From assembly GCA_021463865.1 (NCBI GenBank), contig JAJTXY010000004.1:1-64000 (forward strand): 64,000 bases of DNA, read 5' to 3'. Source of the stretch: Anaerolineae bacterium. Its GTDB lineage: Bacteria > Chloroflexota > Anaerolineae > Aggregatilineales > J027. Below the pieces are notes generated by a model, which did no database searches, had not been told where the DNA came from, and worked only from the letters and a program-made list of their open reading frames with translations. Made by a program: the position numbers and the translations under genes. Within the stretch, counting starts at the first letter, position 1. The number at the start of each line of letters is the position of its first letter. Below are positions 34,588-42,547 of this stretch, one piece after another.

Positions 34588-35274
34588 ATGACCATGCCGC
34601 CCTATCTTTCGCATGACGCATTGGTGAAGGGACTGGAAATGCCCAAACCGAGCGTTCCCAGATCCCGCCCTCCCGCCACGCCATTATTTCGAGCCGAACC
34701 CGCGCTGGTGCTGTTTGAATTTTCCAGTATCGCACGGGGCATGGTCGCGGCGGATGCAATGGTCAAGCGATCAGCCGTCGAGTTAATTCATGCTGGAACA
34801 GTTCAGCCGGGGCGTTATTTGGTGCTGCTGGGGGGTGAGGTCGCCGAAGTCGAAGAAGCCATGAAAGCCGGAAAATCGGTGGGTGGCCCCGCGATTGAAG
34901 ATGTGACCTGGCTGCCGGGGGTACATCCTGATGTAATGGTCGCTCTCCACCCTGCCAATCAACCACCGCGCACCTCACCCACCGAAAAAGATGCGCTTGG
35001 TATTATCGAAACTCGCACCGCCCCCGCCGCTATCCATGCTGGGGATATTGCCGTCAAAGGCGCACAAATTCTGTTATTGAGCATTCGGCTATCCGATGGT
35101 TTGGGCGGTAAAGGCTTGGTGCTGCTGACGGGTCTGGTGTCGGATGTAGAGGCTGCCCTTGAATTGGTTCGCAATCGCTTGGACAGCCTCACCTTGCTGC
35201 ACAGCGAGGTTATTTCGCAGCTACACCCCGACTTCGTGCAAAATATCGTAGGGCAGTCGCGCTTTTTTCGCTAA
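34588..35274 (+). CDS. BMC-T shell protein (tandem BMC domains), type 1
   Basis: 228 residues with two BMC domains: ALVLFEFSSIARGMVAADAM, continuing to about residue 100, and DALGIIETRTAPAAIHAGDIA at 136-200. Both show the E-[S/T]-[R/S]-x-x-x-A-x-x-A-x-D-x-x-V-K pattern and a closing D/E-V-E-x-A. BMC-T proteins form trimers of pseudohexamers in the shell of bacterial microcompartments. From memory it resembles the BMC-T1 protein of Haliangium ochraceum (Hoch_5812). A Pro/Arg-rich N-terminal 35 residues precedes the first domain. A second start at residue 3 is possible. Confidence 0.85.
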   Translation: MTMPPYLSHDALVKGLEMPKPSVPRSRPPATPLFRAEPALVLFEFSSIARGMVAADAMVKRSAVELIHAGTVQPGRYLVLLGGEVAEVEEAMKAGKSVGGPAIEDVTWLPGVHPDVMVALHPANQPPRTSPTEKDALGIIETRTAPAAIHAGDIAVKGAQILLLSIRLSDGLGGKGLVLLTGLVSDVEAALELVRNRLDSLTLLHSEVISQLHPDFVQNIVGQSRFFR

Positions 35275-35921
35275 TCATCCTCGTCCGAGTTCATTAACCA
35301 ACGGGGCAGGTTTGCATCATTGTGTTTGCCCCGTCGCCCGCCTTTTGGATGCCGCCCCTGTGTTTGAGTAGGACGTTTGGGCCGATCTTTATGGGCTTCT
35401 TCACGTTCGACCCGTTTGCGTTTTTTCTCCTCAATGGCATCCTCAAGTGGAACACTACGGCGATATTCCGATTTACCCTCCTGCCGAATCCCGCGTAGGG
35501 TCTGGTCCGACACATCCTTATACAAACCCTGTGTCTCGCGGCGCAGATATTCATTCAGACGGTGGCGATGTTGGCGGCGGCGCAGTTTGGGCTGTTCGCT
35601 TTGGTTGCGGCGGCTGGCACCCTTGCCTGTCGGCATGGAATAGTGGTCGCGTTCATACGAGAGGCGTTTTTTCTCTTGGGGGGTCAGGCGGCGGGCTGGT
35701 TTATATTGTCCGGTTTCGGCATTGGCATCTAATGTAAATCCATGATGCGTCAGGGATTCAATGGCGTCTTGATAAAGCGCAAACGTCACAGGGTCATCGT
35801 CGCTTTGGGGGTCAATGATTTCATAACTCATCTTGTCCCCCTGCTGGACACATACCAATAGGCACAGGTCATCATCGTCGGAGCGCCAAACCTGTTCCCA
35901 GATTTCCACACGTTTGCTCAT
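35271..35921 (-). CDS. hypothetical protein with acidic N-domain and basic disordered tail
   Basis: 216 residues. The first 70 form a small acidic alpha/beta domain (RSDDDDLCLLVCVQQGDK, IIDPQSDDDPVTFALYQDAI). The rest is highly charged and likely disordered or coiled-coil (KKRLSYERDHY, RRRQHRHRLNEYLRRE, EEKKRKRVEREE) and ends acidic. It may bind nucleic acid or act as a scaffold. Its stop overlaps the stop of the BMC gene by 4 bases. Family not recognised. Confidence 0.65.
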   Translation of the reverse strand: MSKRVEIWEQVWRSDDDDLCLLVCVQQGDKMSYEIIDPQSDDDPVTFALYQDAIESLTHHGFTLDANAETGQYKPARRLTPQEKKRLSYERDHYSMPTGKGASRRNQSEQPKLRRRQHRHRLNEYLRRETQGLYKDVSDQTLRGIRQEGKSEYRRSVPLEDAIEEKKRKRVEREEAHKDRPKRPTQTQGRHPKGGRRGKHNDANLPRWLMNSDEDD

Positions 35922-36140
35922 GTCGGTGGCTACCCCTTTCTATGTCATTGCACGCTAGGTCGCATGTTCTATCATCATAATACACCCCTGCCCCAAAATC
36001 AGCGTACCCAATTGTACTATTAAGATAGCCTGCACAGCATCGTTTCAATCGTCTTGGAAATCGGTTAAGTTTTTCACCCTCCCCATAGCCAAATGCCCCT
36101 ATTCAAGCCATTAATTTCATCGTTATAACACAAACTCATG

Positions 36141-36156
36141 CGTAACCAAGGTTACG
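36141..36156. repeat. inverted repeat cgtaacc-aa-ggttacg
   Basis: Perfect seven-base arms with a two-base centre. Possible operator or small hairpin. It is the first of three palindromes in 64 bases. Confidence 0.6.
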
Positions 36157-36173
36157 GATTCAACTTCGGCGCA

Positions 36174-36190
36174 TATAACTCGCAGTTATA
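36174..36190. repeat. inverted repeat tataact-cgc-agttata
   Basis: Perfect seven-base arms with a three-base centre. Its right arm shares two bases with the next palindrome. Confidence 0.6.
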
Positions 36191-36204
36191 GAACGCTCGT
36201 TCTA
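36189..36204. promoter_or_regulatory. inverted repeat tagaacg-ct-cgttcta; LexA-box-like
   Basis: Perfect seven-base arms. The core GAAC-gctc-GTTC fits the GAAC-N4-GTTC half-site spacing of Gram-positive-type LexA boxes. The site is 268 bases upstream of the start of the charged protein gene (35921) and 26 bases past the end of the Imm1-like gene. No SOS gene is adjacent, so this is a weak call. Confidence 0.35.
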
Positions 36205-36229
36205 ACTATTCAAACCGATCCATTCGCCC

Positions 36230-36631
36230 CTACCAAGTAAATCCTTTAGGTGGGGCTTCGTGTTCGAGAAAATACAGGGTGATTTCTAATGCCTGTTCAC
36301 TTGGGATAGTTCGACAAATAGGTTCAGGGGTCGTTTCAGTTCCGTAGTTCACTCTGATTTTTCGCTTATCATTAGCCAACGAGGGATCAAGCACGACTCC
36401 CCAGTGGTATTGATGGGTATTTTCAGGGGTATGATCAATGTCCATATAATGCAGACTCACCCTATTAGTACCAGTTTCCCCGATAGTAAGAACGCCCTTA
36501 TTTCCAATCAAATCCAAGTAAGCCACAGTTCCATCAATTAGTCCTATCATAGCCTTATGAACATGTTCTGCTATGGGGTTTTCTACTCTAGGCGAAGTGT
36601 TTTCCCCATTTTTGACGATCCTCATAAACAT
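36230..36631 (-). CDS. Imm1-like immunity protein
   Basis: 133 residues from the ATG at 36631, which has AGGAGG 9 bases upstream; the open frame continues to 36718 without support. The layout [18 protein letters not shown] at the start, RVSLHYMD and a C-terminal [18 protein letters not shown] fits the Imm1 family of toxin immunity proteins, which end in a hydrophobic helix and a Trp. That is by eye. No toxin gene is adjacent, so it may be an orphan. It is divergent from the second BMC-T gene and has lower GC. Confidence 0.5.
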   Translation of the reverse strand: MFMRIVKNGENTSPRVENPIAEHVHKAMIGLIDGTVAYLDLIGNKGVLTIGETGTNRVSLHYMDIDHTPENTHQYHWGVVLDPSLANDKRKIRVNYGTETTPEPICRTIPSEQALEITLYFLEHEAPPKGFTW

Positions 36632-36751
36632 ATTCAAGCGCCTCCTGTTGATTCTGAATCCATCCACCCGAACCAATTTTATGCCGAAATGAATAATGCA
36701 GCATATAATAGTCCCCACCTTAGTTCCAAATTTTTGCTAGGAGAACCGCCC

Positions 36752-37372
36752 GTGAGCGTAGACTTACGCACTTACGTTTTTCTGGACAGCCTACAACCCC
36801 AACACGCCGCGTTTTTGGGGACAGTCGCAGGTGGATTTTTGCCCCTGCCCTATGACGCCAGCCTGTGGATTGAAATTTCACCCGGCATCGAAATCAACCG
36901 TATAACCGACATCGCATTAAAGGCCACTTCGGTTAAACCGGGGATGCAGATTATTGAACGTCTGTATGGCCTGCTCGAAGTTCACTCCGACAGTCAGGCC
37001 GAAGTCCGCGCCGCCGGGGCCGCCATTTTGGAGGCGTTGGAAGTTAGAGAAGATCAGCGCAAAAAACCAAAGGTCATTTCTAGCCAGATTATCCGCAATC
37101 TCGACCCCCATCAGGTGCAGTTGATTAACCGCACCCGGCATGGACATATGATCTTGGCGGGGCAGACCTTGTACATTCTAGAAGTCGAACCCGCTGGTTA
37201 TGCCGCCCTTGCCGCCAACGAAGCCGAAAAAGCCGCCAACATCAACATTTTGGAAGTGCGGGCTTTCGGCAGCTTTGGTCGTATCTATCTCGGGGGAGAA
37301 GAACAAGACATCATGGCGGGATATGGCGCGGCACTCGGCGCGATTGAAGGCCTGAGCGGACGCGACGATTAA
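36752..37372 (+). CDS. BMC-T shell protein (tandem BMC domains), type 2
   Basis: 206 residues from the GTG at 36752 with TAGGAG 8 bases upstream; the open frame runs further upstream, but that part overlaps the divergent Imm1-like gene. The first BMC domain (about 36-100) has [17 protein letters not shown] and [20 protein letters not shown]; the second (about 139-200) has [20 protein letters not shown] and [19 protein letters not shown]. From memory it resembles the second class of Haliangium BMC-T proteins (RTYxFLDxLQPQ start). With the gene at 34588 it gives two different trimer types. Confidence 0.82.
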   Translation: MSVDLRTYVFLDSLQPQHAAFLGTVAGGFLPLPYDASLWIEISPGIEINRITDIALKATSVKPGMQIIERLYGLLEVHSDSQAEVRAAGAAILEALEVREDQRKKPKVISSQIIRNLDPHQVQLINRTRHGHMILAGQTLYILEVEPAGYAALAANEAEKAANINILEVRAFGSFGRIYLGGEEQDIMAGYGAALGAIEGLSGRDD

Positions 37373-37395
37373 ATTAATTAAATTAAATTGATATT

Positions 37396-38262
37396 ATGAC
37401 CAATCCGTACCCCATTTACGAATACGCCCCCCGTCCCAACGACAGCCGTCCGGTGCTGCATTTGGCGCACGCCAATGGCTTCCCACCGGAGAGCTATCGT
37501 CCATTGGCACAGTATCTAGCGCATAAATTTCGCGTGGTGATGCTGCCTGCTCGTCCCCTGTGGCCCCACCCACCCGCGCCGGAAACGCTAGAATCATGGC
37601 ATGTCATGGCGGACGATTTGATCGCCGGGATTGAGCAGCATCGGCTTGGGCCAGTTGTTGGGGCGGGCCACAGCATGGGGGGAACGGCCTCGATGTTCGC
37701 CAGCATCAAACGGCCCGATCTGTTCCACGCTCTGATTCTGATTGACCCGGTGATTTTGCCGCGTCCTCTGCTGCGAATGTTGGAGGCTGCCCTTGCCGCC
37801 GACCCAACTGTCAATTCGCCGTTAGCGGATATGGCCCTGCGTCGCCGCCGCCAATGGGACAGCCATGAAGATGCTTTCCAGCGATTTCGGGAGCGCAAAT
37901 TATTCGCCCGTTGGCCGGATGACACCATCCGAGCTTATGTCGAGGGTTTGACCCGTTCCATTCCCAATGCCAATGGCGCGATTGAACTGTGCTACAGCCC
38001 TGAATGGGAAGCCCATATCTACAACCATGTGCCGATTGATGCGTGGCATATGGCCCTAAAAATCCAACACCCGACCCTCGTCTTGCAGGGGGCAGAAACT
38101 GACACCTTCACCGACAAATCCAAACGATTGCTGCAACGTATACGACCGGATATACCCATCATCACACTGGCTCAGACAGGTCATTTACTGCCGATGGAGA
38201 ATCCCCAACAGGTTGCTGAAGAAATGTTAACCTTTGTCGAGAATCGGCTGCGAATCACCTAA
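37396..38262 (+). CDS. alpha/beta-hydrolase
   Basis: 288 residues of the alpha/beta-hydrolase fold: HANGFPPESYRPL at the oxyanion side, nucleophile Ser in GHSMGG (near residue 94), LVLQGAETDTF with the likely acid and TGHLLPMENP with catalytic His near the end. The substrate (ester, epoxide or peptide) is unknown. It starts 23 bases after the BMC-T gene in the same direction and so may be in its operon. Confidence 0.87.
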   Translation: MTNPYPIYEYAPRPNDSRPVLHLAHANGFPPESYRPLAQYLAHKFRVVMLPARPLWPHPPAPETLESWHVMADDLIAGIEQHRLGPVVGAGHSMGGTASMFASIKRPDLFHALILIDPVILPRPLLRMLEAALAADPTVNSPLADMALRRRRQWDSHEDAFQRFRERKLFARWPDDTIRAYVEGLTRSIPNANGAIELCYSPEWEAHIYNHVPIDAWHMALKIQHPTLVLQGAETDTFTDKSKRLLQRIRPDIPIITLAQTGHLLPMENPQQVAEEMLTFVENRLRIT

Positions 38263-38324
38263 CCTGTTATACAATAGCAACAAGTCGTTGGTGGGCACAA
38301 AAAATTAGTATCGGAGGGATTCCA

Positions 38325-38735
38325 TTGGATACTTTTAGCACCCGACATATGGATATTCAGGATTCTGGTTCGGCCATGCCGGATCACCTACCCCCATTGG
38401 AATCTGACCAGCATATATTGTTGGTATTCACAGATCAAAATCAACATATCCAGTTTCCCCTTGACCATCAAATGGTATTAGGGCGTCGCTGTCCCGACAA
38501 TTCGCAGCCCCCGGATGTTGATTTAGCCACATTTGGGGCATATCCCGCCGGGGTCTCACGTCGGCATTGCGTTCTGCGCCGCGAAGCCAGTAAACTAATG
38601 GTCATGGATTTAGGTTCAAGCAACGGTACAAAAATCAATGATTATCGCCTAACCCCCCACTCACCGTTTCAACTCGCCAGTGGTGACACGCTTTGGTTGG
38701 GGCGTTTGCAGGCGTGGATTTATTTTAAGGCTTAA
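38325..38735 (+). CDS. FHA-domain protein
   Basis: 136 residues from TTG at 38325 (GGAGGG six bases upstream); ATG at 38349 is the alternative. The FHA domain, which binds phosphothreonine, is complete: LGRR (52-55), GVSRRHC (76-82), LGSSNGTKIN (97-106). A short N-terminal extension precedes it. It lies before the SpoIIAA-like gene and 5.4 kb from the Ubl-FHA-TIR gene. No Ser/Thr kinase is seen in the window. Confidence 0.88.
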   Translation: MDTFSTRHMDIQDSGSAMPDHLPPLESDQHILLVFTDQNQHIQFPLDHQMVLGRRCPDNSQPPDVDLATFGAYPAGVSRRHCVLRREASKLMVMDLGSSNGTKINDYRLTPHSPFQLASGDTLWLGRLQAWIYFKA

Positions 38736-38759
38736 TTTTCTTGAAAATTAGAGGGAATA

Positions 38760-39257
38760 ATGGTTGAACAACCGGTACAACCAGACAACTCACCGGATTT
38801 AACCCGCACTGAGGAACTTTCGATTGCCCATTTGAAAGCCGCCCTCAAAAAACCGACATTTCATGTCAACGTGCGTCGTGACCGCATCGTCGTGACCACA
38901 TTTGACAATCTTAGCCGTGAAGTGTTGATTCAGTGGGTGGATTATGTTCGGGCGCAAGACGGCAAAATGAGAGCACCCGTGCGGATTCTATTTGATTTTC
39001 GCGGCGCGGGCGCACCCAGTCGTTTTGTGTTTGACCGCCTGCCGGGAATTCTGGCCGAACTTCATTTACCAGATGATACGCGCTGTGGTTTTTTGTTTGA
39101 TGATGGCACCATTGCGCGTTTTACTCGCCGCGCGTTAACCCAACTTCCGTCAAATATCGGGGTGACTCGTGACTTTTTGAATCTGGGGCCAGCGATTAAA
39201 TGGCTGCGTGAAGGCGTTGAACTGCCGCCGGATATTGATGAACAGGAAAAGAAATAA
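38760..39257 (+). CDS. SpoIIAA/STAS-like protein
   Basis: 165 residues, soluble. Segments HVNVRRDRIVVTTFDNLS, VRILFDFRGAGAP, RCGFLFDDGTI and a final helix give the same order of elements as the protein at 2367. No phosphorylatable Ser of classic SpoIIAA is clear. It is 24 bases after the FHA gene, so they form an operon. The fold call is inference. Confidence 0.6.
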   Translation: MVEQPVQPDNSPDLTRTEELSIAHLKAALKKPTFHVNVRRDRIVVTTFDNLSREVLIQWVDYVRAQDGKMRAPVRILFDFRGAGAPSRFVFDRLPGILAELHLPDDTRCGFLFDDGTIARFTRRALTQLPSNIGVTRDFLNLGPAIKWLREGVELPPDIDEQEKK

Positions 39258-39263
39258 GCTGGT

Positions 39264-39307
39264 GCTGAGAGGTGGGCCAGATGCCAGACCCACCCCCTCA
39301 CTCAGAT
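39264..39307. terminator. hairpin between convergent genes
   Basis: GGTGGG (39271-39276) pairs with CCCACC about 12 bases on, flanked by ctgag/ctcag. There is no T-run, so it is a weaker terminator candidate between the SpoIIAA-like gene and the secreted-protein gene. Confidence 0.4.
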
Positions 39308-39312
39308 GTCTA

Positions 39313-40479
39313 CTAATTAAAATCGAGCGTATAGACCCCGTCAAACTCGGCGGTAGCGAGCACCTGACCACTGGGTAATGTCACCCCACCAACTGTCCAA
39401 GTATCCAAACTGATGGTACTACTCCAATGGGTCAACAACCGGATGGTGTGAATATTACCACCCAGATCTGTTGTTTCGGCTACTTCGGCACTAGCAGTAT
39501 CACCCAACACAATGGACGGCTGACCGTTATACAACACATCGGTAGCGGTCAAAATCCAATGGAAATTGCGCGAGATTTCACCCGTCGTGAGGTTTACGGT
39601 CAGGGTGCTCGGTTGGCTTGGGTCGAGTTTAATTGTTTGAGGGCCAATCGCTAACCCACCCGGTAGCTGCATGGGAGCGACATCATAGGTAATCTCGGTG
39701 AACGTGAAAATTAAGTCATCGCCTGTCCGATTGACCTCGCCGATTTGTCCTGCCGCGCCGCTGACCACTTGGCCCGAAAGCTGAGTGCCATCTGGCAAGG
39801 TCATCACCAGTGTTCCGTGTTCAGCACCCTCACCCCGGCTGACTTTGGCGGGTAGGGTATCCAGCGGCAGGGCTTCAATGGCGGTCAAGTTGCCATCGCT
39901 TGGCGCACCACCCGTATTAAAATCAATGAAATTAGCAGGGGTCAAAACTGCGGGACTGCTAGCGGTAGCTCGTTGGAGAACCGCCCCACGTATCGAGCCA
40001 TCTGACAAAATAATCCACCCCCCCAAAAAGTGGCTGTCGCCAAAAGAAAATTCAGACCGAAAAAGGCCCGCATCTTGCCCTTCGACCAGTGCCACTGTAA
40101 AAGTTTTCACCGAGCCATCCGCAAAAGTGAACGTGCCTTCGCCAGTGCTGCCGGTGAGGGATGCTTGCACACGATTATTGGATTCGTTGAGGATTTCGAT
40201 TTGATTTCGCAAGACTGGCCCAATAAACCACTCGGCGATACTCACCGAGTTCTGGTCGTTTTGGCCGTCACAGATATAAATGGTGACCTCTTCACCGACA
40301 ATGCCCACCCCAACAAAAACATCTTCTTCACCGGTGATTGTGCCCACATAGGTGACAGCCGTTTCTGCACGGGAGGGCGTGGCTTGAGCAATGTAGCGAT
40401 TAAACGGGGTAAAAGTTGAGAGGATAGCGACAACAACGATCATGATAAACAATAACCCAACAGATGATCTGGTACGCAT
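39313..40479 (-). CDS. secreted beta-rich protein
   Basis: 388 residues from ATG at 40479 with AAGGGA upstream. A signal anchor (VGLLFIMIVVVAILSTF) is followed by a beta-rich domain with YICDGQNDQN and a NNRVQASLTGSTGEGTFTFADG segment, and later repeats of DGTQLSGQVVSGAAGQIG type. No enzymatic motif is visible. It probably acts on the cell surface. It is not obviously connected to the BMC genes. Confidence 0.7.
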   Translation of the reverse strand: MRTRSSVGLLFIMIVVVAILSTFTPFNRYIAQATPSRAETAVTYVGTITGEEDVFVGVGIVGEEVTIYICDGQNDQNSVSIAEWFIGPVLRNQIEILNESNNRVQASLTGSTGEGTFTFADGSVKTFTVALVEGQDAGLFRSEFSFGDSHFLGGWIILSDGSIRGAVLQRATASSPAVLTPANFIDFNTGGAPSDGNLTAIEALPLDTLPAKVSRGEGAEHGTLVMTLPDGTQLSGQVVSGAAGQIGEVNRTGDDLIFTFTEITYDVAPMQLPGGLAIGPQTIKLDPSQPSTLTVNLTTGEISRNFHWILTATDVLYNGQPSIVLGDTASAEVAETTDLGGNIHTIRLLTHWSSTISLDTWTVGGVTLPSGQVLATAEFDGVYTLDFN

Positions 40480-40699
40480 GGCAGCTTCCCTTCTAATAAG
40501 CTGACTATAAAGCAGGTTTTGTGTTTTTGAATGGCGCAATTTTCAGCGTATTACAAAACCCTAGCTCGCGCACCTGTCGTTGGTTAGGTTTGTCTACTGG
40601 CTTTAGTAGGGAAATTAAGACACGGGGCCGAAGCCGCCGTGCTGAATCTAGCTAAAATGTGGACAACATGAAGTGGGTGGTAAAGGAAGGCACTGATTT

Positions 40700-41002
40700 T
40701 TAGCTGCCATTCTCGCCTTTTACATAGGCGACTTCCCCGCCGACTTCCCATGTATCCACGACTGCCATAATGACGGCATCACAAGGCCGAGCGGCGGTCA
40801 TTTTGGTTTGGCGGGCGGCGCTGCCACTGGTAAACATGACCACCTCCCCCGGCCCAACGCCGAGCGCATCTACCGCCACTGTGAATTTTCCAGTCGGCTG
40901 ATTTTGCACATCCAAATGTTCGACCAGCAGCAAACTCCAGCCCTGTGTAGAGGGGTCACGTTGAGTCGAAACGACAGTACCCATTACTCGCGCAATTTGC
41001 AT
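40700..41002 (-). CDS. BMC vertex protein (EutN/CcmL family)
   Basis: 100 residues from the ATG at 41002, with AAAGGTG 8-10 bases upstream. The sequence MQIARVMGTVVSTQRDPS, LLLVEHLD, FTVAVDALGVGPGEVVMFTSG and SAARQTKMTAARPCDAVIM-VVDTW follows the EutN/CcmL family closely. Such proteins form pentamers that cap the corners of microcompartment shells. The open reading frame around it extends to 41638, antisense to the reductase gene, but that extension is not real. It is divergent from the FprA gene. Together with two BMC-T genes it shows that shell parts are present. Confidence 0.88.
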   Translation of the reverse strand: MQIARVMGTVVSTQRDPSTQGWSLLLVEHLDVQNQPTGKFTVAVDALGVGPGEVVMFTSGSAARQTKMTAARPCDAVIMAVVDTWEVGGEVAYVKGENGS

Positions 41003-41043
41003 GATTTTTAGCACCTTTTCCGCCAAGACCAGATGGCACGGTG

Positions 41044-41049
41044 TATAAT
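41044..41049 (+). promoter_or_regulatory. candidate -10 box of the FprA gene
   Basis: TATAAT preceded by TG. No good -35 is seen. It lies 53 bases before the ATG at 41102 and supports that start over an upstream in-frame ATG at 41033. Confidence 0.45.
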
Positions 41050-41101
41050 GAAAGGGTTGTTGGTTTATCCCCATTTTGGAGAAAGAATAACAAAAACGCG
41101 C

Positions 41102-42523
41102 ATGACTACACAAGTAGGTACTCCAACTCACCCTCTGCGTGTGGCGATTATTGGCTCTGGCCCTTCCGGTTTTTATGCCGCCGAACATCTGCAAAAACAG
41201 CAAGCCCTGACTATCGAAATTGATATGTTTGACCGACTGCCCACCCCCTATGGTTTGGTGCGCGGTGGTGTCGCCCCCGACCACGCCAAAATTAAATCGG
41301 TCACGAAGGTCTATGACAAAATCGCTGCCCACCCCAATTTCCGGTTCTATGGCAATGTAGAAATCGGCAAGGATATTGCGCACGCCGAATTGGTTGACCA
41401 TTATCACATGATTATTTATGCAGTTGGGGCACAAACCGATAAACGGTTGGACATCCCCGGCGAAGATTTGGCAGGCAGCCACGCCGCAACCGAATTTGTG
41501 GCTTGGTACAACGGCCACCCGGATTACCGCGATTGTCAATTTGACCTGACCCAAGAGGCCGCCGCTGTTGTTGGGGTGGGGAATGTGGCGATGGACGTTT
41601 GCCGCATCTTGGCCCGTTCGCACAACGAACTTTATCAAACGGATATTGCTGATTATGCGTTGGAAGCGCTCAAGAACAGCAGTATCAAGACCATTTATGT
41701 CTTGGGGCGACGTGGGCCAGCGCAGGCCGCCTATACCAACACGGAAATTAAAGAACTAGGTGAAATGGAAGAAGCCACGATTGTCGTATCGCCTGCTGAA
41801 GCCGAACTTGATCCCCTCAGCCAACAGGCCCTCGACGCCTCGAATGATCGGGCCATGCAGCGTAATGTCGAAATCGTGAAAAACTACACCCAGCATCAGG
41901 CAGGCACGAAAAAACGCACGATTGTAATGCGCTTTTTGGTATCCCCTGTTGAAATTATCGGCACGGATAAGGTCGAGGCCATCAAAATCGTCAAAAACAA
42001 ACTGGTGCAAAAAGGCGATGGTTCGCTACGTCCAGTTGCTACTGAAGAAACCGAAATTTTGCCCGTCGGTCTCGTGTTCCGCTCGGTGGGTTATCGCGGT
42101 GTTCCGGTTGAAGGTGTCCCCTTCCGTGAGGACTGGGGAACCATTCCCAACGAAGAGGGTCGGATTATCCACCTTGATACCCAAGAGCAGGTGATTGGCG
42201 AATATGTGGTGGGCTGGATTAAACGCGGGCCAAGCGGGATTATCGGTACAAATAAACCCGATTCGCAGGCTACCGTCAATGAGCTATTGGAAGATTTGGC
42301 GGCGGGCAAGACCTTGAATCCGAAACACCCGGCCCGTACTGAATTGGAACATCTGCTGGAAACGCGCCAAACTCCCTATGTCACCTACGCCGATTGGCAA
42401 CTGCTGGATCAGTTGGAGCAGGAACGAGGCGCGGCCATCGGACGACCCCGTTTGAAATTCACCAGCATTCCGGCTATGCTTGAGGCCCTTGCCGAACGCA
42501 AAAAATCGGCAGAACCACAGTAG
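41102..42523 (+). CDS. ferredoxin-NADP reductase of FprA/adrenodoxin-reductase type
   Basis: 473 residues. The FAD site is RVAIIGSGPSGFYAAEHL (residues 11-28), the family block TPYGLVRGGVAPDHAKIKSV follows, and the NADP site is VVGVGNVAMDVCRIL. C-terminal blocks RRGPAQAAYTNTEIKEL and WIKRGPSGIIGTNK, which are specific to this family, are present. It passes electrons between NADPH and ferredoxin. The start at 41102 is chosen because the possible promoter lies just upstream. It is divergent from the BMC-P gene; a role in the compartment is only a possibility. Confidence 0.93.
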   Translation: MTTQVGTPTHPLRVAIIGSGPSGFYAAEHLQKQQALTIEIDMFDRLPTPYGLVRGGVAPDHAKIKSVTKVYDKIAAHPNFRFYGNVEIGKDIAHAELVDHYHMIIYAVGAQTDKRLDIPGEDLAGSHAATEFVAWYNGHPDYRDCQFDLTQEAAAVVGVGNVAMDVCRILARSHNELYQTDIADYALEALKNSSIKTIYVLGRRGPAQAAYTNTEIKELGEMEEATIVVSPAEAELDPLSQQALDASNDRAMQRNVEIVKNYTQHQAGTKKRTIVMRFLVSPVEIIGTDKVEAIKIVKNKLVQKGDGSLRPVATEETEILPVGLVFRSVGYRGVPVEGVPFREDWGTIPNEEGRIIHLDTQEQVIGEYVVGWIKRGPSGIIGTNKPDSQATVNELLEDLAAGKTLNPKHPARTELEHLLETRQTPYVTYADWQLLDQLEQERGAAIGRPRLKFTSIPAMLEALAERKKSAEPQ

Positions 42524-42547
42524 CCATCGGCTCAGAGATTAGGAGGC

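Larger units (their letters stand above)
35922..36229. other. gene-free stretch with a cluster of palindromes
   Basis: This 308-base stretch has no open frame of note. It holds three perfect inverted repeats between 36141 and 36204 (listed separately). No tRNA or terminator with a T-run is seen. Confidence 0.6.

Noticed and set aside
36557-36751. 65-residue N-terminal extension of the second BMC-T gene
   Set aside because: It overlaps the divergent Imm1-like gene, and a GTG with a good ribosome site at 36752 fits the family start.
41003-41638. Upstream part of the long minus-strand frame containing the BMC vertex protein
   Set aside because: It is antisense to the well-supported ferredoxin reductase gene; family alignment and a ribosome site put the true start at 41002.
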